Source of the DNA: Linderina pennispora
Taxonomy: Eukaryota > Kickxellomycota > Kickxellomycetes > Kickxellales > Kickxellaceae
DNA: 64,000 nt
Assembly: GCF_002104995.1 (NCBI RefSeq)
Contig: NW_024468250.1
Coordinates: 1-64,000, forward strand
Reading direction: 5' to 3'
Part shown: positions 1 through 12,240 of the stretch, in pieces
How the letters are laid out: each line of letters begins with the position of its first letter
Numbering within the stretch: the stretch's first letter is position 1
The notes under the pieces: generated by a model
What the model was told of the DNA's origin: nothing
The model's database searches: none
Seen by the model: the letters and a program-made list of their open reading frames with translations, nothing else
Translations under genes and position numbers: made by a program

Positions 1-913
1 CGTTTTCCTGGTCTTGTCCAGGGCATGGCATCCGCGAGCAACTTTTTGCACATGCACTCTTCTTACCTTGTACACGAGTGCATGTAGACTCACACTTCAT
101 GATCAGCCATGTGCTTTCATCGCACCGTGGCGGCTATTTTCGTGCTTTGATGCATATTCCCGCACAGAACTTTCTACCACTGCCAAGATTTCGGGATACT
201 GCCAGCTATCCCGTGGTATAAAATTGTCTATTTGAAGCGTCCACAGCCTCCTTTGATTGCTTTGCGTTGCCGCGCCAGCAGGGAACAAAGTTGGCAATGC
301 GTCTCGGAAGCAATAGCACAAAAAGAGACAGATTCCCCACTCTCGTGCAACCATGGCACTTGGGGCAGCAGTTCACACATGCCAATCGAAGAAATTTCTA
401 CATTCGATTGATACTCCGTCTCCAATGTTATGATGACAAACCCCCTGGATGCTAGTATATCTGGCACGGCGACAGGGCTGGAAGGCTTTAGCCTAGCTTA
501 GTTAGGATGGAAGTGTCTGGGCGATATGGAACGCGAGGAATGGCACCGTGTTGGACGCTGGCACGATCAGCACTGGAGGCTGCCTGTGCGGTGCTGCATG
601 ATAACAAGCTAGCCCACTCGTTTTATTGGGGCTACATCGATTATCAGGGGGCACAATTGGGGCGAGCAGCAGCGTCAGCAACACGTATGACATGGCACCG
701 GCATGCTTGACCAGGATAGCCAAGGGGCAATCGTCGGCGGACCATCTGGGATTGCACTACTTGATCGGTAGATTACAATCATCAAATCACTGATCCGGCC
801 CGCTTATAGGCATCAGTTTTTTTGCATTTCTGCAAACTGCCAGCGAGATAACCCGCTCCTGGGCTTTTGCACTCTGTATCTCGAATTTCGTATTTCCAAC
901 TAGAGCGCAACAA
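1..913. other. No recognisable gene
   Basis: No conserved protein, tRNA or repeat is visible on either strand. The short open frames have no recognisable composition. The right part presumably holds the 5' flank of the OXA1 gene that starts at 914. Confidence 0.5.
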
Positions 914-2102
914 ATGAACCAGGCATCCAGATTCGGCGTGGCATATGTGGCCCGGGCCCTGCGCACCTCGCAGCCTCTTGCATCTTCTGCGCAGGCGCTG
1001 CGGTTCAGCAAACCCGCCACCATGAATAGCTTCCGCGCGTCCTCGATTATCCTGAACAACACCCGGAGCCGGTCGTTCCACTCGACACCCATGCGCCGCA
1101 ACGAGGCGGTGACCCCTGCCGCACCCAGCAGTGTAGTTGAGACGGTGGCAGCTACGGCCCCCAGCAGCGTAGCCGACACCGTTGCAGCTGCAGCGCAAAC
1201 ACAACTCGATCCAACGCCCGCGGTACAGGCGGCTATGCAGATCGGCGATCTGGCCAAATACGGGCTTGACACGACTCTGCCGACGCGCTTGACAGAGTAT
1301 GCGTTGGAATTCGTGCACGTCACGACGGGTCTTCCCTGGTGGGCAACAATTGCGGCTGTGGTGGTGGCGATCCGCGCGGCATGCTTCCCGTTGGCGGTAT
1401 TCGGGCAGCGCAACGTGGCCAAGCTGAACAACCACAAGCCGGAGCTGACGCTGATCATGGAGGAGCAGAAGCGGGCGCAGGCAGCAGGCGATGTGATTGC
1501 GACGTCGCGGGCGGCGAAACGAGATGCGGCAGTTCTATAAGCGGCGCGGAATCTATCCGTTCCGCGGTGCTCTGGCGGGAGCTGCCTCGGCACCCTTCAT
1601 GATGCTAGCTGTTTTTGGCGCTGCGCGATCTGGCCAATGGTGCCGGTTGCACAGCTGCAGACTGGCGGCCTGTGGTGGTTCACGGATCTGTCGGTGATGG
1701 ATCCGACGTACATCCTGCCGGTGCTGTCGTGCGTGGGCATGATGGGCGTGATTGAGCTGCAGTCCAGGCTCAACTCGGCCACTGAGCAGAGCAAGCAGGC
1801 AAAGATCCTGATGCGCTGCATGGGTGTCGGTATGGCGTACTTCACGTCGGGACTGCCGGCAGGCATCTTCACGTTCTGGGTGGTCAACAACCTTGTGTCG
1901 GTGGGCCAGGTTGGAATCATGCACACCGACTGGTTCCGCAAAAAGTACGGCGTGGTTGACATCACAAAGGTCAAGTTTGCGCGCGAGCAGGAGTCCATCG
2001 ATTCCCAAGTTTGACTTGCAGGCGATGATGGGCAAGAAGAAGTCGACCAAGTTTGTTGTCAAGCACAAGGACATTTCGGCACCCACCAAGCAGCAGCAGT
2101 GA
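914..2102 (+). CDS. OXA1: Mitochondrial inner-membrane insertase OXA1 (frame-broken)
   Basis: Homolog of Oxa1/YidC/Alb3, which inserts mitochondrially and nuclear-encoded proteins into the inner membrane. The first ~100 residues are basic and Ser/Ala-rich with no acidic start, as in a presequence. The family core follows: a membrane segment near 'LPWWATIAAVVVAIRA', the loop with 'QFYKRRGIYPF', the hallmark 'LQTGGLWWFTDL', 'MDPTYILPVLS', and a final segment with 'GLPAGIFTFWVVNNL'. The tail is lysine-rich ('MMGKKKSTKF'), as in the ribosome-binding tail of Oxa1. The frame must change near 1520, near 1612 (a TTTTT run), near 1636 and near 2006 (a CCC run) to keep homology, which looks like indel errors. 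ATG at 914 is the first in frame. AATAAA lies at 2115-2120, 13 bases after the stop. Length is about 390 residues, normal for the family. Confidence 0.9.
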
Positions 2103-2236
2103 GCAGTTTCTAGTAATAAAAAAAAGTCTATTTTTGACTTCACAAACCCGCGTTAAAGATCGAGACCGCTTGGGCAGGGCTTGGGCTAATTACAGAGATA
2201 TCAGGGGCTGCTGCGAGTCCTCCTGGCTGCGAGGCG

Positions 2237-4746
2237 CTAGCTGGCGGCGCTGGCGACTGTCGAGCTGGTTATTGCCGATTTATCGTCGATTTGGTTAGCC
2301 AGCGGCAGAGCTGCGGCTTGCTGAGCGGGCCCTGGCACGTGCACTGTTCGATGGTGGCGGCGGTGGCGGCGGCCTCCTGCGGGCCCTGCCAAGCGACGGG
2401 GTCGGAGACGTCGGGCTGGATGTGCTACTGCTCGATCTACTGGTGTCAATCACGCCGCCGATGCGACGCGGTGGCAACGGTGGCGATAGCAGGCTGCGGC
2501 GTCAGGGCAGGGAAATGGAGATCACCCGCATCGTCGGTGTTCAGCGCAGCCGAGGTCAAGAACGGATTGGTGTTGAGCGGACGCAGGGGCGGCGAAGACG
2601 CAAGCTGCTCGCTGGCGATACTCTGCAGGTCATTGAGGGTATTTGTTGGGTTGGTGTGTGCGCGAGTATGACGCATGATGCTACGGCGGCTGTGGATGTT
2701 GGCAATCGCATCCAGCTCGGCAGCGTCAAATGCCAGCGCTACTGGCGCAGGCTGGTGCAGGCGCAACGTCCGAAAGAGTGGTCTGTGATGACTCGATATG
2801 TCCAATCTGAGATAAGTCTGGCGTTGCTGGCTGCACTGTGATGTCGTCCTGAGTGTTGACAGAGTCACTATCAGCTGTCGTTGTTGTTGCCATCGTTGCC
2901 ATCGTTGTCATGTTGTTGTTGTTGTCGTTGCTGCTGTCGATACCGTTGTCCGCCGCTTGTCTCCTTCATTCTGAATTGGTTCATCTTCCTGTTGCTGCTG
3001 CTGCTGCTGCGCACCCACCGGCCCTCCTTCACCATCCACCCTCGTTTTGCGTTTCGGCTAGGCTCATGCGAATAGCCTCCTGGATCAAGAACTCTTCCAA
3101 ATTTGACTGGCCAGCAGCCCGCATTGCAGTGACATACGTTGAGTACTCAGATGCTCTCATCCGGTGGCTGTTGCTACCTCCGCCAGCAGCCCTCCTGGTT
3201 CTAAACACACCATCGCGATTGCTCCGTGCGCTGCGCCTCTGCGCCGACGCAGCAATTGCTGCCATGTTTTGCGACAGCCTCTCCTGCTCGCGCTTGTGCC
3301 TTTCCTGCTCTGCCTGCAGCTGGCGCATCAGTCCCGGCCTAATGTCGTCGCTCATAACGATTATTGGCTCTCTTGTCGTCAGCGACTGGCTTCTGGACCG
3401 GTTATCCAGCATCTTGGGCCGCGACGCATTGCTGGCAATAGATATGGACGAGCTCTGGGAGAGCTGAGAGCTGAGCTGCGGGCGGTGCTTCATGTAGTTG
3501 GTGCGAGCAGCACCAGTGGTGATGGACGGCGGATAGTATACTATTCCGAAATTGGGCTCGACGCAGTACGGGCAGTGCGTGGATGAGATGGTCCCTTCCT
3601 CGAAGCTTGCGCTTTATCTGCACGAAGCATTCGGTGCACACCGGCTTGTGGCAGCACCGGGTATAGTTGATATTCTGCGGGTAGTACTACAAGCGCAAAC
3701 GCCAATGCCAATATAATCAATTGTCCCATGTGAAAAAACAAGGGCATTCACGGCATCGCGTGTTTGACGGCTGAATCGAGCAATAAAAGTCAAGAGACCC
3801 CCACGAAATAAGCATGACACGCAAACTTACCAGAAAGCAGATAGGGCACTCGATATACCTCCTCAGCAGCCGCCGGCACACCTCCACATCAAGCTCGCAC
3901 GACTCGGCTGTCTCTGGGCCGCTGCCTGACATCTCGGTGGCATTGCCAGGCCGCGGCGACGACGGCGATGACGGCGACTGAGTGCCGTCGCCAGGAAACT
4001 TGGAGCTGCTTGCTGACGACACCTTTAGACGGTGGAAGAAGCCGCTGCCCTTGCGACTGTGCCCTTTGCGGGCCCCGCCCGGTGACAGGACTGGCAGGCG
4101 TGGAGGCGGACGCATGGGTGGGGACGGGCTGGAGTCTGTCGTGATCAGTCGACCCAGCTGACGACAGCTGCCGGCTGTGTGTGCCGCTCTTTGGCTCTGT
4201 ATCTAAAGCACATGCAAAGCAAGAAGTGGGCGGACATCCGCGACAGCTTAGTGGACTCTCGGTTCCTTTTTGCACAGAAGAGCTTTTGCGCAATAATGCA
4301 CCGCGCTTATCCAAACAAACTGGGGGATACACGCCTTCCATGCAAGTGCTTTACTAGCTCATGCAATAGGGGTGGAAAAACAGGAAAGGACCGGGGGAAG
4401 GAAAGCCTGGCCATATTGGTCCCCATGCTTTTTTTTCACTCCACACCCGCAAGAGACGATGCCCTTGGGCTAATATTTGCTGCACTTACCGCTGCCGTCC
4501 TTCTTCTGCTGCTGCGCCAGCATCAGGTTGTAGCTCCACCAGCCGTCGTCGTTCTGCTCGCCGCCCTCAGCCGGGTCAGGGGTCATCGGCACCGACGTAG
4601 AACGGCGCCAGCTGGCGGCCAAGGATCAGCTTCTGGACAATCTTGACGTCAAAGTCCTGGGCGTCCTCTGGGTATATTCCGTTTGGCGACATGTTGCCGT
4701 AGTCGCATACGGTCGCGCCGTTCAGCTTTGTTGGTGTATTCCCCAT
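2237..4746 (-). CDS. SIP5-like RING-type zinc finger protein with UIM-like helix
   Basis: Resembles fungal Sip5 (SNF1-interacting) proteins. Three exons can be joined in phase: 4746-4490, 4202-3831 and 3686 onward. The introns are 4203-4489 (287 bp, GTAAGT...TTTAG) and 3687-3830 (144 bp, GTAAGT...GTAG). Exon 1 encodes '[10 protein letters not shown]' and '[15 protein letters not shown]', typical of Sip5 N termini. A Cys-rich finger crosses intron 2: 'CPICFL' joins '[18 protein letters not shown]', then ECF, then CPYC. Near 3050 '[15 protein letters not shown]' fits a ubiquitin-interacting motif. One frame change is needed in exon 1 near 4594, one near 4110 and one near 3600. Downstream of about 3029 the tail is low-complexity and frame-broken. 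Its end at 2237 is a guess; 2295 or 3029 are alternatives. Confidence 0.75.
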
Positions 4747-6181
4747 GGGCTTTCCTGAAATGCGCGCGGATAGAGCAAATATAAAAAGAGTTTGTTTGAA
4801 CAAAAAAAAAAGTCGAAGGGCGGGAAAAGACTCACACTGATATGTGGGGAGGAAAAGTGGTTTTCCTTCGTCATTCAACCCCGGGGCTGTGTCACGTGCA
4901 CCACCTACTTGGCTGCTACACCAACCAGCTGAGCCTAGCACGCAATCGGGGTAGAACACAGCCTTCATCCGGGTAGCTGGAGTTTATTAGCTCCCAGGCA
5001 GGAGGTGATGCCATGAACCAGGACAGGATGAGGTCCCGAGTCACCGCCAGCCGAGCCAAGTGCCAAAGGAACATTGGCTTGGACATGATTGCTATTCACG
5101 GTTGCGTACATCGGTCTCTGCAACTGGTCATCAACAGGCATATTTGTGATCGACCTGGACACCACCTAGGAGCAACCATATAGCCTTGTTTTGACAATTT
5201 TTGGCCTGTGTTTCTTGTTCACTTCCATATATTCAACATTTCAGCTCCTGAGAACCTGCGCACGCCTTAGCGCCACCGGGTCATCAGCCCCTATCCCGAA
5301 TCCAAGCCATTTCTCGCCCTTGCCACTATGGACAAGCTGCTGCTAGTATACATCCTTCTCTGACCAATCGCAGTCCTGAGAGTACAGATCGGCTCATTTT
5401 AATGAGAAAGTTGTGGCTGCTCACTATAGTTATCTTGTGAAGTTCTTCAGATGCATATGTAGATGTCTGACTTTGAAGGGAAGACCACATCTGCCCTGCC
5501 CCAAACTGGATATATACTTGCTCTCACCAGCTGGGTGATGGGATGTTCCTGTGTGTAGTCGGAACAGCGTAAAGCAGACAAATGGCATCTACCAAAGCTT
5601 GATTCTCGCAGGCATCCGTGATTGTGATGCACTAACGCAAGCTTGTGCGGGGATTAATACAAATTCCAATACTGCTTTTTGAGAGCAAAGATTGGTGCTC
5701 AAACCGAATACGAAGGAATGGCATAAGCCCACATGCTCTAGCTTTTACAGCATATAAGATGTAGGGTAAGCGGTAGTTGACACCTGCTACAAGGCGACGT
5801 CAGATATAAAACTGCACACTCTGGAAAGAGAATACTGAAGCTGGAGACATGAAGGAGCAGTGTTGTAGAAACAAAGGCGGAGGCCATTTTATGCATATTT
5901 TTGACATTTGTATCTCCGAGGCGAGCAGCTATCCGAGCTCCCTTTATTCGCGCACACTTTGCTATTGGCATACATATTTCTGACAGCCCCGTCGGTATCG
6001 CTGAGCAGCAGCGATGAGGCATGTTCATTGATTTAATCCTACCTGAAACGGTTATTAGGGCCCTGCCCTGTCTGCTGCGTCTGACCGGCACTGGCCCATG
6101 ACGACAGCTTCTCTGCAGCACATTCTGATTCCGCCATCCCTTTTTTCCTGAAATTCACACTACTTTTATCTATAACTTACA
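4747..6181. other. Intergenic region, SIP5-like / clathrin light chain
   Basis: Divergent promoter region of about 1.4 kb. It holds short A runs near 4801-4811 and several AT-rich stretches. No conserved gene, tRNA or repeat was recognised on either strand. Confidence 0.5.
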
Positions 6182-6951
6182 ATGAGCGACGAATTCGATC
6201 CCATGGCCGACTTTTTGGCCCGCGAGCGCGCAGCACTCGGCGAGGATGCTGACCTGTTCCAGTCAGGCTCCCCATCTGCGTCGAAATCGCCTGAGGCAGC
6301 CACCAGTGATGTCTTTGGCATTTCCTCGGCTGGCAACGACGACCTCCTCGCCAGCAACTTTCAGTGACACTGTGCCTGCTGCAGAAGATATCGTCGCCGC
6401 TGCTTTCGAAGCCCAGCCCACCTTCCGCTCCGGCTGCCCCTGCCCCGGCCGCCTCTGTGTCAAACCCGGCTAGCTCTGCCCAGGCCTCGCCAGCAGTCGC
6501 CCAGGACTCTGGCTTTTTGCAGGAGTGGCAGGTGAAGCAGAAGGAGGCCGTCGAGGAGCGCGACCGGGTCTCAAACGAGCGCCACGAGGCGATTGTGAAG
6601 GAGGCACGCGAGTCCATCGACAAGTTTTATGACGAGTACAACGAGAAGAAGGACAGGGCGATTCAGGAGAACCGTGCGACGCAGGAGATTGAGATTCAGG
6701 CAGCCAACTCAGGCAACCTGTGGGAACGCGCCATGAAGCAGATTGACCTTGCCACCAAGGCCACCCAGGATACGCAGAAATCGAGCGGTTCGCCGTTCGG
6801 GTCCACGACGCAGGTTTCACGCCAGGCGTCTCAGTCGGCAGCGCCTGCTGCCACCAGAGACACGGTCAGGATGCGCGAGCTGCTGCAGGACCTGAAGCGG
6901 GACAAGGAGGCGCCAGGTGTCAAGAGCAAGAAGGTTGAGGCTAGCGCGTAG
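6182..6951 (+). CDS. CLC1: Clathrin light chain (frame-broken)
   Basis: Light chain of the clathrin triskelion, which binds the heavy-chain hub in vesicle coats. The acidic N terminus starts 'MSDEFDPMADFLARERAA' and runs through Ser/Ala/Pro-rich sequence. The heavy-chain-binding helical region then shows 'FLQEWQVKQKEAVEERD', 'ARESIDKFYDEYNEKK' and 'LWERAMKQIDLATKA', the best conserved blocks of the family. The C-terminal helix is lysine-rich. The frame changes near 6360 (TTT run) and again between about 6420 and 6440. Otherwise the product would be about 255 residues, the usual size. ATG 6182 is the first in frame. The stop at 6949-6951 lies only 11 bases from the stop of convergent HAT1. Confidence 0.85.
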
Positions 6952-6962
6952 ACGGTGTTTAT

Positions 6963-8239
6963 TTAAATGAGACTAAGAACCCTGTGGTAATCGTTGACAA
7001 CTGAGGCAAATGACTCGGCGACTTTTTGCTTCTTCTCGTCGTCCTCCAGCCCGCTGAGCAAATCGACGTTCTGTGCATAGATCCGCCGCTTGACAAACAA
7101 TCTGTACCTGCCATATGCCTCAGCATTGGGCTTGTCGAGCATCTTGAGTAGACCCATCTCGACACACCTCGCCATCTGGCGCTTACTGATCTTGTATTCG
7201 ATCTGCAGTTTGTGCAGGTCCTCTGGGCTGACAGGTGCCGTAAGCCCGTCGAATGCGTGGTGATCCAGCAGGTACCGCATATCGTTGCGGTCACGCATAT
7301 CGTCGAACGACTCGCTTGGATCCTCGACCGTCAGATCAACATACTGCGGGCTAGCCTTGACCATTCCGTAAATATACCTGTACAGCTCCGACCCATGGCC
7401 TTGGCCCTGGAACGGTGGCAGCACCAAAAACTGCGAGATCCTGGGTCGCTTGCTGTCAGGCCAATGGAAGAACTCGTACATTGTGCAGTACCCGACTAGC
7501 GAGTAGCTGGTGATGCCGTTGAGGTCCAGACGCTCGTACACTGTGAACACCTGCCACCGCTCATCGGTCTCATCGATGAACTGCGCGCCCTCAATGTAAA
7601 ACAGCAGAAATGTCTGCAGCCGCCGGTGGTACTCGCGGAATTCCTTCATTCAGCCGGTTGGCGTAAATCTCGTACCTGCCTGTGTCCCGCACGTACTCGT
7701 GCACCTTCTTCCCATGCGGCTTAAACTCCTTCGTGTCCTTGACAACGCGCTCTGCAAACTCCTCGCGCGACCCCACCAGAGAATTCTCCGACAGCACCTT
7801 GCGCATTGGCGTGTCGACATCGTCTGATTTAAGCTGCACCGGCAGGCTTGTCTCCAGGCCGTCAATGCGCTTGGTGTAGTCTACGCTAAAGTACGTTGCT
7901 AATGAGCCAGCAGCATAGTAGAGGCTGATGCGCAGGCCCTTGTATCCGAATATCCGCTCCTGCTCACCGTAGATCGGGTATGTGAAGATCGGGTGGAATT
8001 CGATCGCGTCGGCTCCGTCTGCACCCTCTTCATCCTCGGCAATATCCGCACGCAATGCGTTAAGAACGCTCTCAGTGGTCTCCCCGCTGACTATAAACCA
8101 AAGAGAAAGGACTTCAGTGGCATATATGCGCAAAAGCATGCGACCCAGCCTCTGCGTTTTACTTACTCAGTCGCAGGAATACAGCCGAGTTCGAGTCTGC
8201 CACCCACTGTGACGCATTGGCTGCCAGAATTTCGTCCAT
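6963..8239 (-). CDS. HAT1: Histone acetyltransferase type B catalytic subunit HAT1
   Basis: Acetylates newly made histone H4 before chromatin assembly. Exon 1 (8239-8167) encodes 'MDEILAANASQWVADSNS' and joins exon 2 at 8090 in phase, giving '...FLRL-I-SGETTESV'. The 76-bp intron (8091-8166) has GTAAGT and ATAG ends. The HAT1 N-terminal domain follows with 'FHPIFTYPIYGEQERIFG', a classic family block. The GNAT acetyl-CoA loop is visible as 'LPPFQGQGHGSELYRYIYG', followed by 'DLTVEDPSESFDDMRD'. The C-terminal helical part ends near 'VVNDYHRVLSLI'. One frame change near 7645 is needed. Total about 400 residues, close to the yeast enzyme. The gene converges on clathrin light chain with 11 bases between stop codons. 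Its AATAAA-like signal therefore lies inside or next to that gene. Confidence 0.92.
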
Positions 8240-8358
8240 TGAATTTATAAGAATGCGCGATTTGAGACAAAACAGAAAAAGCTAGCAGCGCGTTTCCTGC
8301 CAGCAAAACTTCGCGTCACCGCGTGTGCAAATGCTTGATTTGATGTGTTGTTTAATTT

Positions 8359-9042
8359 CTACAGGATTAGTGACACGATATCCCGAGGCGAAACCCCATC
8401 GTTGTCCTGGATATCCATCGACGCGCCATTGCGAGTCAGAAATGCCACTGCCTTTCTGTCCTGTGCCATCATCGCCTCATGCAGCACGACGCCGCCGAAC
8501 CTCGAGCGGTGGTTGACATCGGCCCCCATCTCCAGTAAGGCCTGCGCCAGATCTGAGCGTGATTGTGACGTTTGCGCTGCCCGCATAAATGCTGTGAACC
8601 CGGCCACATCCTGGGCATCGACAGCAACGCCAATCCCATGCAGAAACTCGAGGCACTTTACATGGCTGGGTTCAGCATACGGTGTGCTCTGGTGATACGT
8701 CGGTGGCCGCCTGCCCACATAGTACTGAGCACCAGCGACAACCACCTCCATTGCCGGCATACGAAGCCTTGTCTCGCACATAGTGGCGTACGCCTCGGTA
8801 GCACACTCTTTGGATTCTTCCAGAGCCTTTCCCTCGGCAGTGAATTTATCCACCAGCTTCTGATAGTCATGCTCTAGGCGCCCAATGTCGCCGCGCACAA
8901 GTGGCTGAGCGCGCTCACTAAACTGGCCCACGTCGAACTTCCACTCCGATATCCACTCGCGCAATAGCTGCTGCTCCTCCCCAGCCAGGGGGAATTCCCC
9001 TGCCAAAAGTATATCTATTGAACGAGGTTCTGAAACAGTCAT
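8359..9042 (-). CDS. Ankyrin-repeat protein
   Basis: Intact 227-residue frame starting at ATG 9042. The first ~110 residues are helical and charged with no recognised domain. From about residue 120 there are two to three ankyrin repeats: 'GVAVDAQDVAGFTAFMRAA', 'LLEMGADVNHRSRFGGVVLH' and 'FLTRNGASMDIQDNDGVSP'. The frame ends right after the last repeat begins its second helix, so it is either short or continues beyond an unseen intron or frame break. Ankyrin-MYND proteins have similar repeat spacing, but no MYND cysteines are seen here. It lies 119 bases upstream of HAT1 on the same strand. A protein-binding role is all that can be inferred. Confidence 0.7.
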   Translation of the reverse strand: MTVSEPRSIDILLAGEFPLAGEEQQLLREWISEWKFDVGQFSERAQPLVRGDIGRLEHDYQKLVDKFTAEGKALEESKECATEAYATMCETRLRMPAMEVVVAGAQYYVGRRPPTYHQSTPYAEPSHVKCLEFLHGIGVAVDAQDVAGFTAFMRAAQTSQSRSDLAQALLEMGADVNHRSRFGGVVLHEAMMAQDRKAVAFLTRNGASMDIQDNDGVSPRDIVSLIL

Positions 9043-10844
9043 GTCTGAAGAGAATGCAATGTCTACAATTGCTGTGAAAAGAGTGTGCTTTTGTAGTAAG
9101 GATGTGATGAGGGAAGGGTGAGATGGGGGGAAAGGATGTGGATACTTGGGTCAGCCCCGAGTCCTAATCAACAAACAAAAAATACGGAATTGCGTGTCGC
9201 AAAAAGGGTGGGGTGTGCAGAGAATACAAGATGGTGTTCGAGGTTGGACAGTGTGAGAGCTCAGGTACAACAAACGAAAAAAGGTAAATAACCGTAGTCC
9301 GTGGATATTTTGCAAGGGAGGAAGAGCCTGCGCATATAAATGTCCTGGAGGAGGTAGGTGATCGGGAAGAGAGGAATAGGGTTCACATCTAAAATGAGAT
9401 TCTGCGGCCTTGGTGTATCAGCATGCCGAAAGAGAGGGTCCCCGGGCACTCACAACGCCTGGGATATAAGTCAGACGGAAGCCATGCATCATGAAGCCCG
9501 TTTTAACAGGCACTATTAATTGTCTTGTGCCGACAATCGTGACGTGCGCTTCCCATGTTGTGATCGGGGGTGTCTGGAAACCGCCCATAGCAAAGCCGGG
9601 ATTCATACTACTCTTCCCAGCTGCACTCTTTCAGTGGAGAATGCACCGCGTGTCTCTCCCGGACAAAGGCAGAAAACTACCTGCTACTATGACATTCTTT
9701 TGAGTGCCATATACAGCCGCTTGATAGAGTTGCCATACCAGGAATTAACTTCACGTGTATGCCAGTGATCGGCCGGCCAGCCATTTCCAGAGCGACAGCC
9801 AGGGAGAAAAAACGATACCAAAACATAAGCCGCTATGCTACTTTCGTGCGCAGCACAATCCCACGACCACCGATTGTTCTGCTCCAAGTGTGAAAGTGGC
9901 TGCGGTCAGCGAGGGCGAGTGGCCCCAGAATAGAGCGCGCAGTCTTCATGTCGTGGACTCATATTGTGTGAGGGCAATTGTGCCAGGGGTTTAGAAAAGC
10001 AAGTCCAATAGGTGCGAGGCCAACCACGCCAAGGATGAGACGCTCTTAGCATGTGCTCCCCCTTCCCTGTCCCCAATTGCCTCTGCCCTGCGCCCGGGGG
10101 TCGCCGGATTGGGTAATGGGTGCCGGCTGCCCTGCCTTTCTGCTCGGTCATTCCCATGCGGGAAATGAGTGGTTCCTGGAACAAGCAGCAGCTGGTGCAA
10201 TCACCCGCAGTGGCAACAGCGTCAGTGACAACAGACGATAACAGTTGCTCAATGGTTGGTTTAAGAGCAGGTGAAGGTTCGACCATGCCCACAGGCTCAG
10301 TCTGACGGCGTGTTTTCAGAGCTCTTATTCGCTTGCCTCTAGACCGAGGTTAAGGATGATAAGCATTAGAGCTGCTGACTAAAAATTTTGTGTCACTAGC
10401 TAGCTGAATAGCTGATCACCCCATCACTCCCGGCAAGTGACCTCGATGTGGGGCCCAGTAGGCGACTGGGGAACTGGGACCCAGTGTCGTCTGCAGACAC
10501 CATGCACACCCGTCCTGGCCTAGTATAGAGAAGCCTCTCTCACTATCATAGTGAGATCAATCCCTGTGCGTATAGTAAGCAACCATGATCACAGCGATGG
10601 CTTAGCTGAGGCGGCCCATTTTCTGCGGCTATTTTAGTTGAATCCGCGCTAATAGCCAATTACCATCTGGATTAGCGATATAACCTACAGGCTGGAGTTT
10701 TTTTTGAACGATCGACCCTCTTCTCACTTTTGCCCACCCTTCACACAAGCAGCACTTTAAGCGTAAGAACCGACCTGGGAAATACGGAAATGCGCTAAAT
10801 GCAGGAGACAAAATTGACTCAGAATTATTGCCAACGTGTAGCAA
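9043..10844. other. Long intergenic region
   Basis: About 1.8 kb with no gene, tRNA or mobile element that I can recognise. It is the divergent 5' flank of the ankyrin gene and the NAPE-PLD-like gene. Short frames here have no conserved composition. Confidence 0.5.
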
Positions 10845-12127
10845 ATGAGCAGAGCGTTTGGAATTGGCCTGGGCTGGCTCAGGGTCAACCGATCCAGCAC
10901 GTCCGTGTGCTGCATTGGTGCTATCGCCGGCTACACTGTGTACTGTCTGATTGCAGACCAATGGATCTCCAGCCGGCGCAGCATTATGATTGAAAAGCGC
11001 AAGCAGCAGGATCAGCTTATCGACACAAAGGACACCCGCAACCCGCCGCCGCTCTACGCGTCGCTGTTTATTGGCGGTCCGATTTGTGAACCCCTTTGAT
11101 ACGTGGCGCGACAAAACACTGTGGGACTTTGTGAAATGGATTGTGACACGCAAGACTGGCAATGGGCTGCCGTCGGACCGATCGCAGCTGCATGATGACT
11201 TGCCAGTAATCCTGCCGCACTTCCACCTGCTTGATGCATTTTCGCCGCCCAGTGCCCGCCGGCTGCGCACCTTGGTCGAGGATCCCGGCATACGCAGAGT
11301 ACCCAGACGTCAGCTCGCTCAATAGGGACTCGCAGATCACAGCAACATGGCTTGGCCAGTCGACGTGTTTTGTGCAGATGGAGGGCCTGAATATTTTGAC
11401 AGATCCGATTTTCAAGCGCAGGACCGTGTTCTCATGGCTCGGTCCTGAGAGACTGCGCCCTGTGCCTTGCCAGCTCAAAGATCTGCCGCACCCTGACATT
11501 GTCCTTGTCTCGCACAACCACTTTGACCACCTCGACATTGATGTGGTCAAGTCCCTTGGAAACTCGGTAACATGGTATGTGCCGCTGGGCCTCCGTGACT
11601 GGTTTGCGCGGCAAGGAATCTACAAGGTCAAGGAGCTTGACTGGTGGCATGAGTCGGATATTACAGTACGCGATGTCACGTTCAGGGTTATTGCTGCACC
11701 GACGCAGCACTGGAGCGGCCGCAATGGCTTTGACAGCAACTGCTCGCTGTGGTCGAGCTTTTTGGTGAAAGGTGTTTCCCAGTCATTCTTCCACTGCGGC
11801 GATACTGGATACTGCCAGCATTCAAGGAAGTCGGAAAACGGTACGGCCCTGTAACCCTGGCTGCGCTGCCTATCGGTAGCTACGAGCCACGGTGGTACAT
11901 GTGCCATCAGCATGTGAATCCAGACGATGCAGTGAAGATCCACCGGGATCTTGGTGCCAAATGGTCAATTGGTGTGCACTGGGGAACATTTATGATGTCA
12001 GATGAGCACTACTTGGCGCCAGTACGGGATCTGAAGACTGCTTGCTGAAAAATACGAGCTAGGTATCGACGAATTTGTTGCGCCCACGTTCGGAAAAACC
12101 TTGCTGTATCAAGGAATATCGGAGTAG
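10845..12127 (+). CDS. NAPE-PLD-like metallo-beta-lactamase-fold phospholipase (FMP30-like), frame-broken
   Basis: Related to N-acyl-phosphatidylethanolamine phospholipase D and yeast mitochondrial Fmp30. ATG 10845 opens a frame with a hydrophobic segment ('CCIGAIAGYTVYCLI', about residues 20-40), fitting an inner-membrane anchor. Next come 'NPFDTWRDKTLWDFVKWI' and the metallo-hydrolase core: 'ATWLGQSTCFVQMEG', 'LTDPIF', the metal motif 'SHNHFDHLD' (HxHxDH type), 'APTQHWSGRNGFDSN', 'HCGDTGY' and 'IGVHWGTF'. All zinc-ligand motifs expected in NAPE-PLD are present. The frame changes near 11085, 11285, 11820 and 12045, splitting it into five pieces in the raw sequence. The last piece ends 'TFGKTLLYQGISE'. 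Total about 425 residues. Confidence 0.85.
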
Positions 12128-12240
12128 GATTTTCCATAGTCAGCGGACCTAGACGCTATGGCACAAAAACACAGCCTCTTTTTGGTCAAGTATAGACACA
12201 TGCTCTCTCCCTATCAGCACTCTTCTGTTTCGATATTATA

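Noticed and set aside
787-1593. 268-codon antisense frame over OXA1
   Set aside because: Composition is that of a reversed coding strand, and OXA1 homology on the plus strand is clear.
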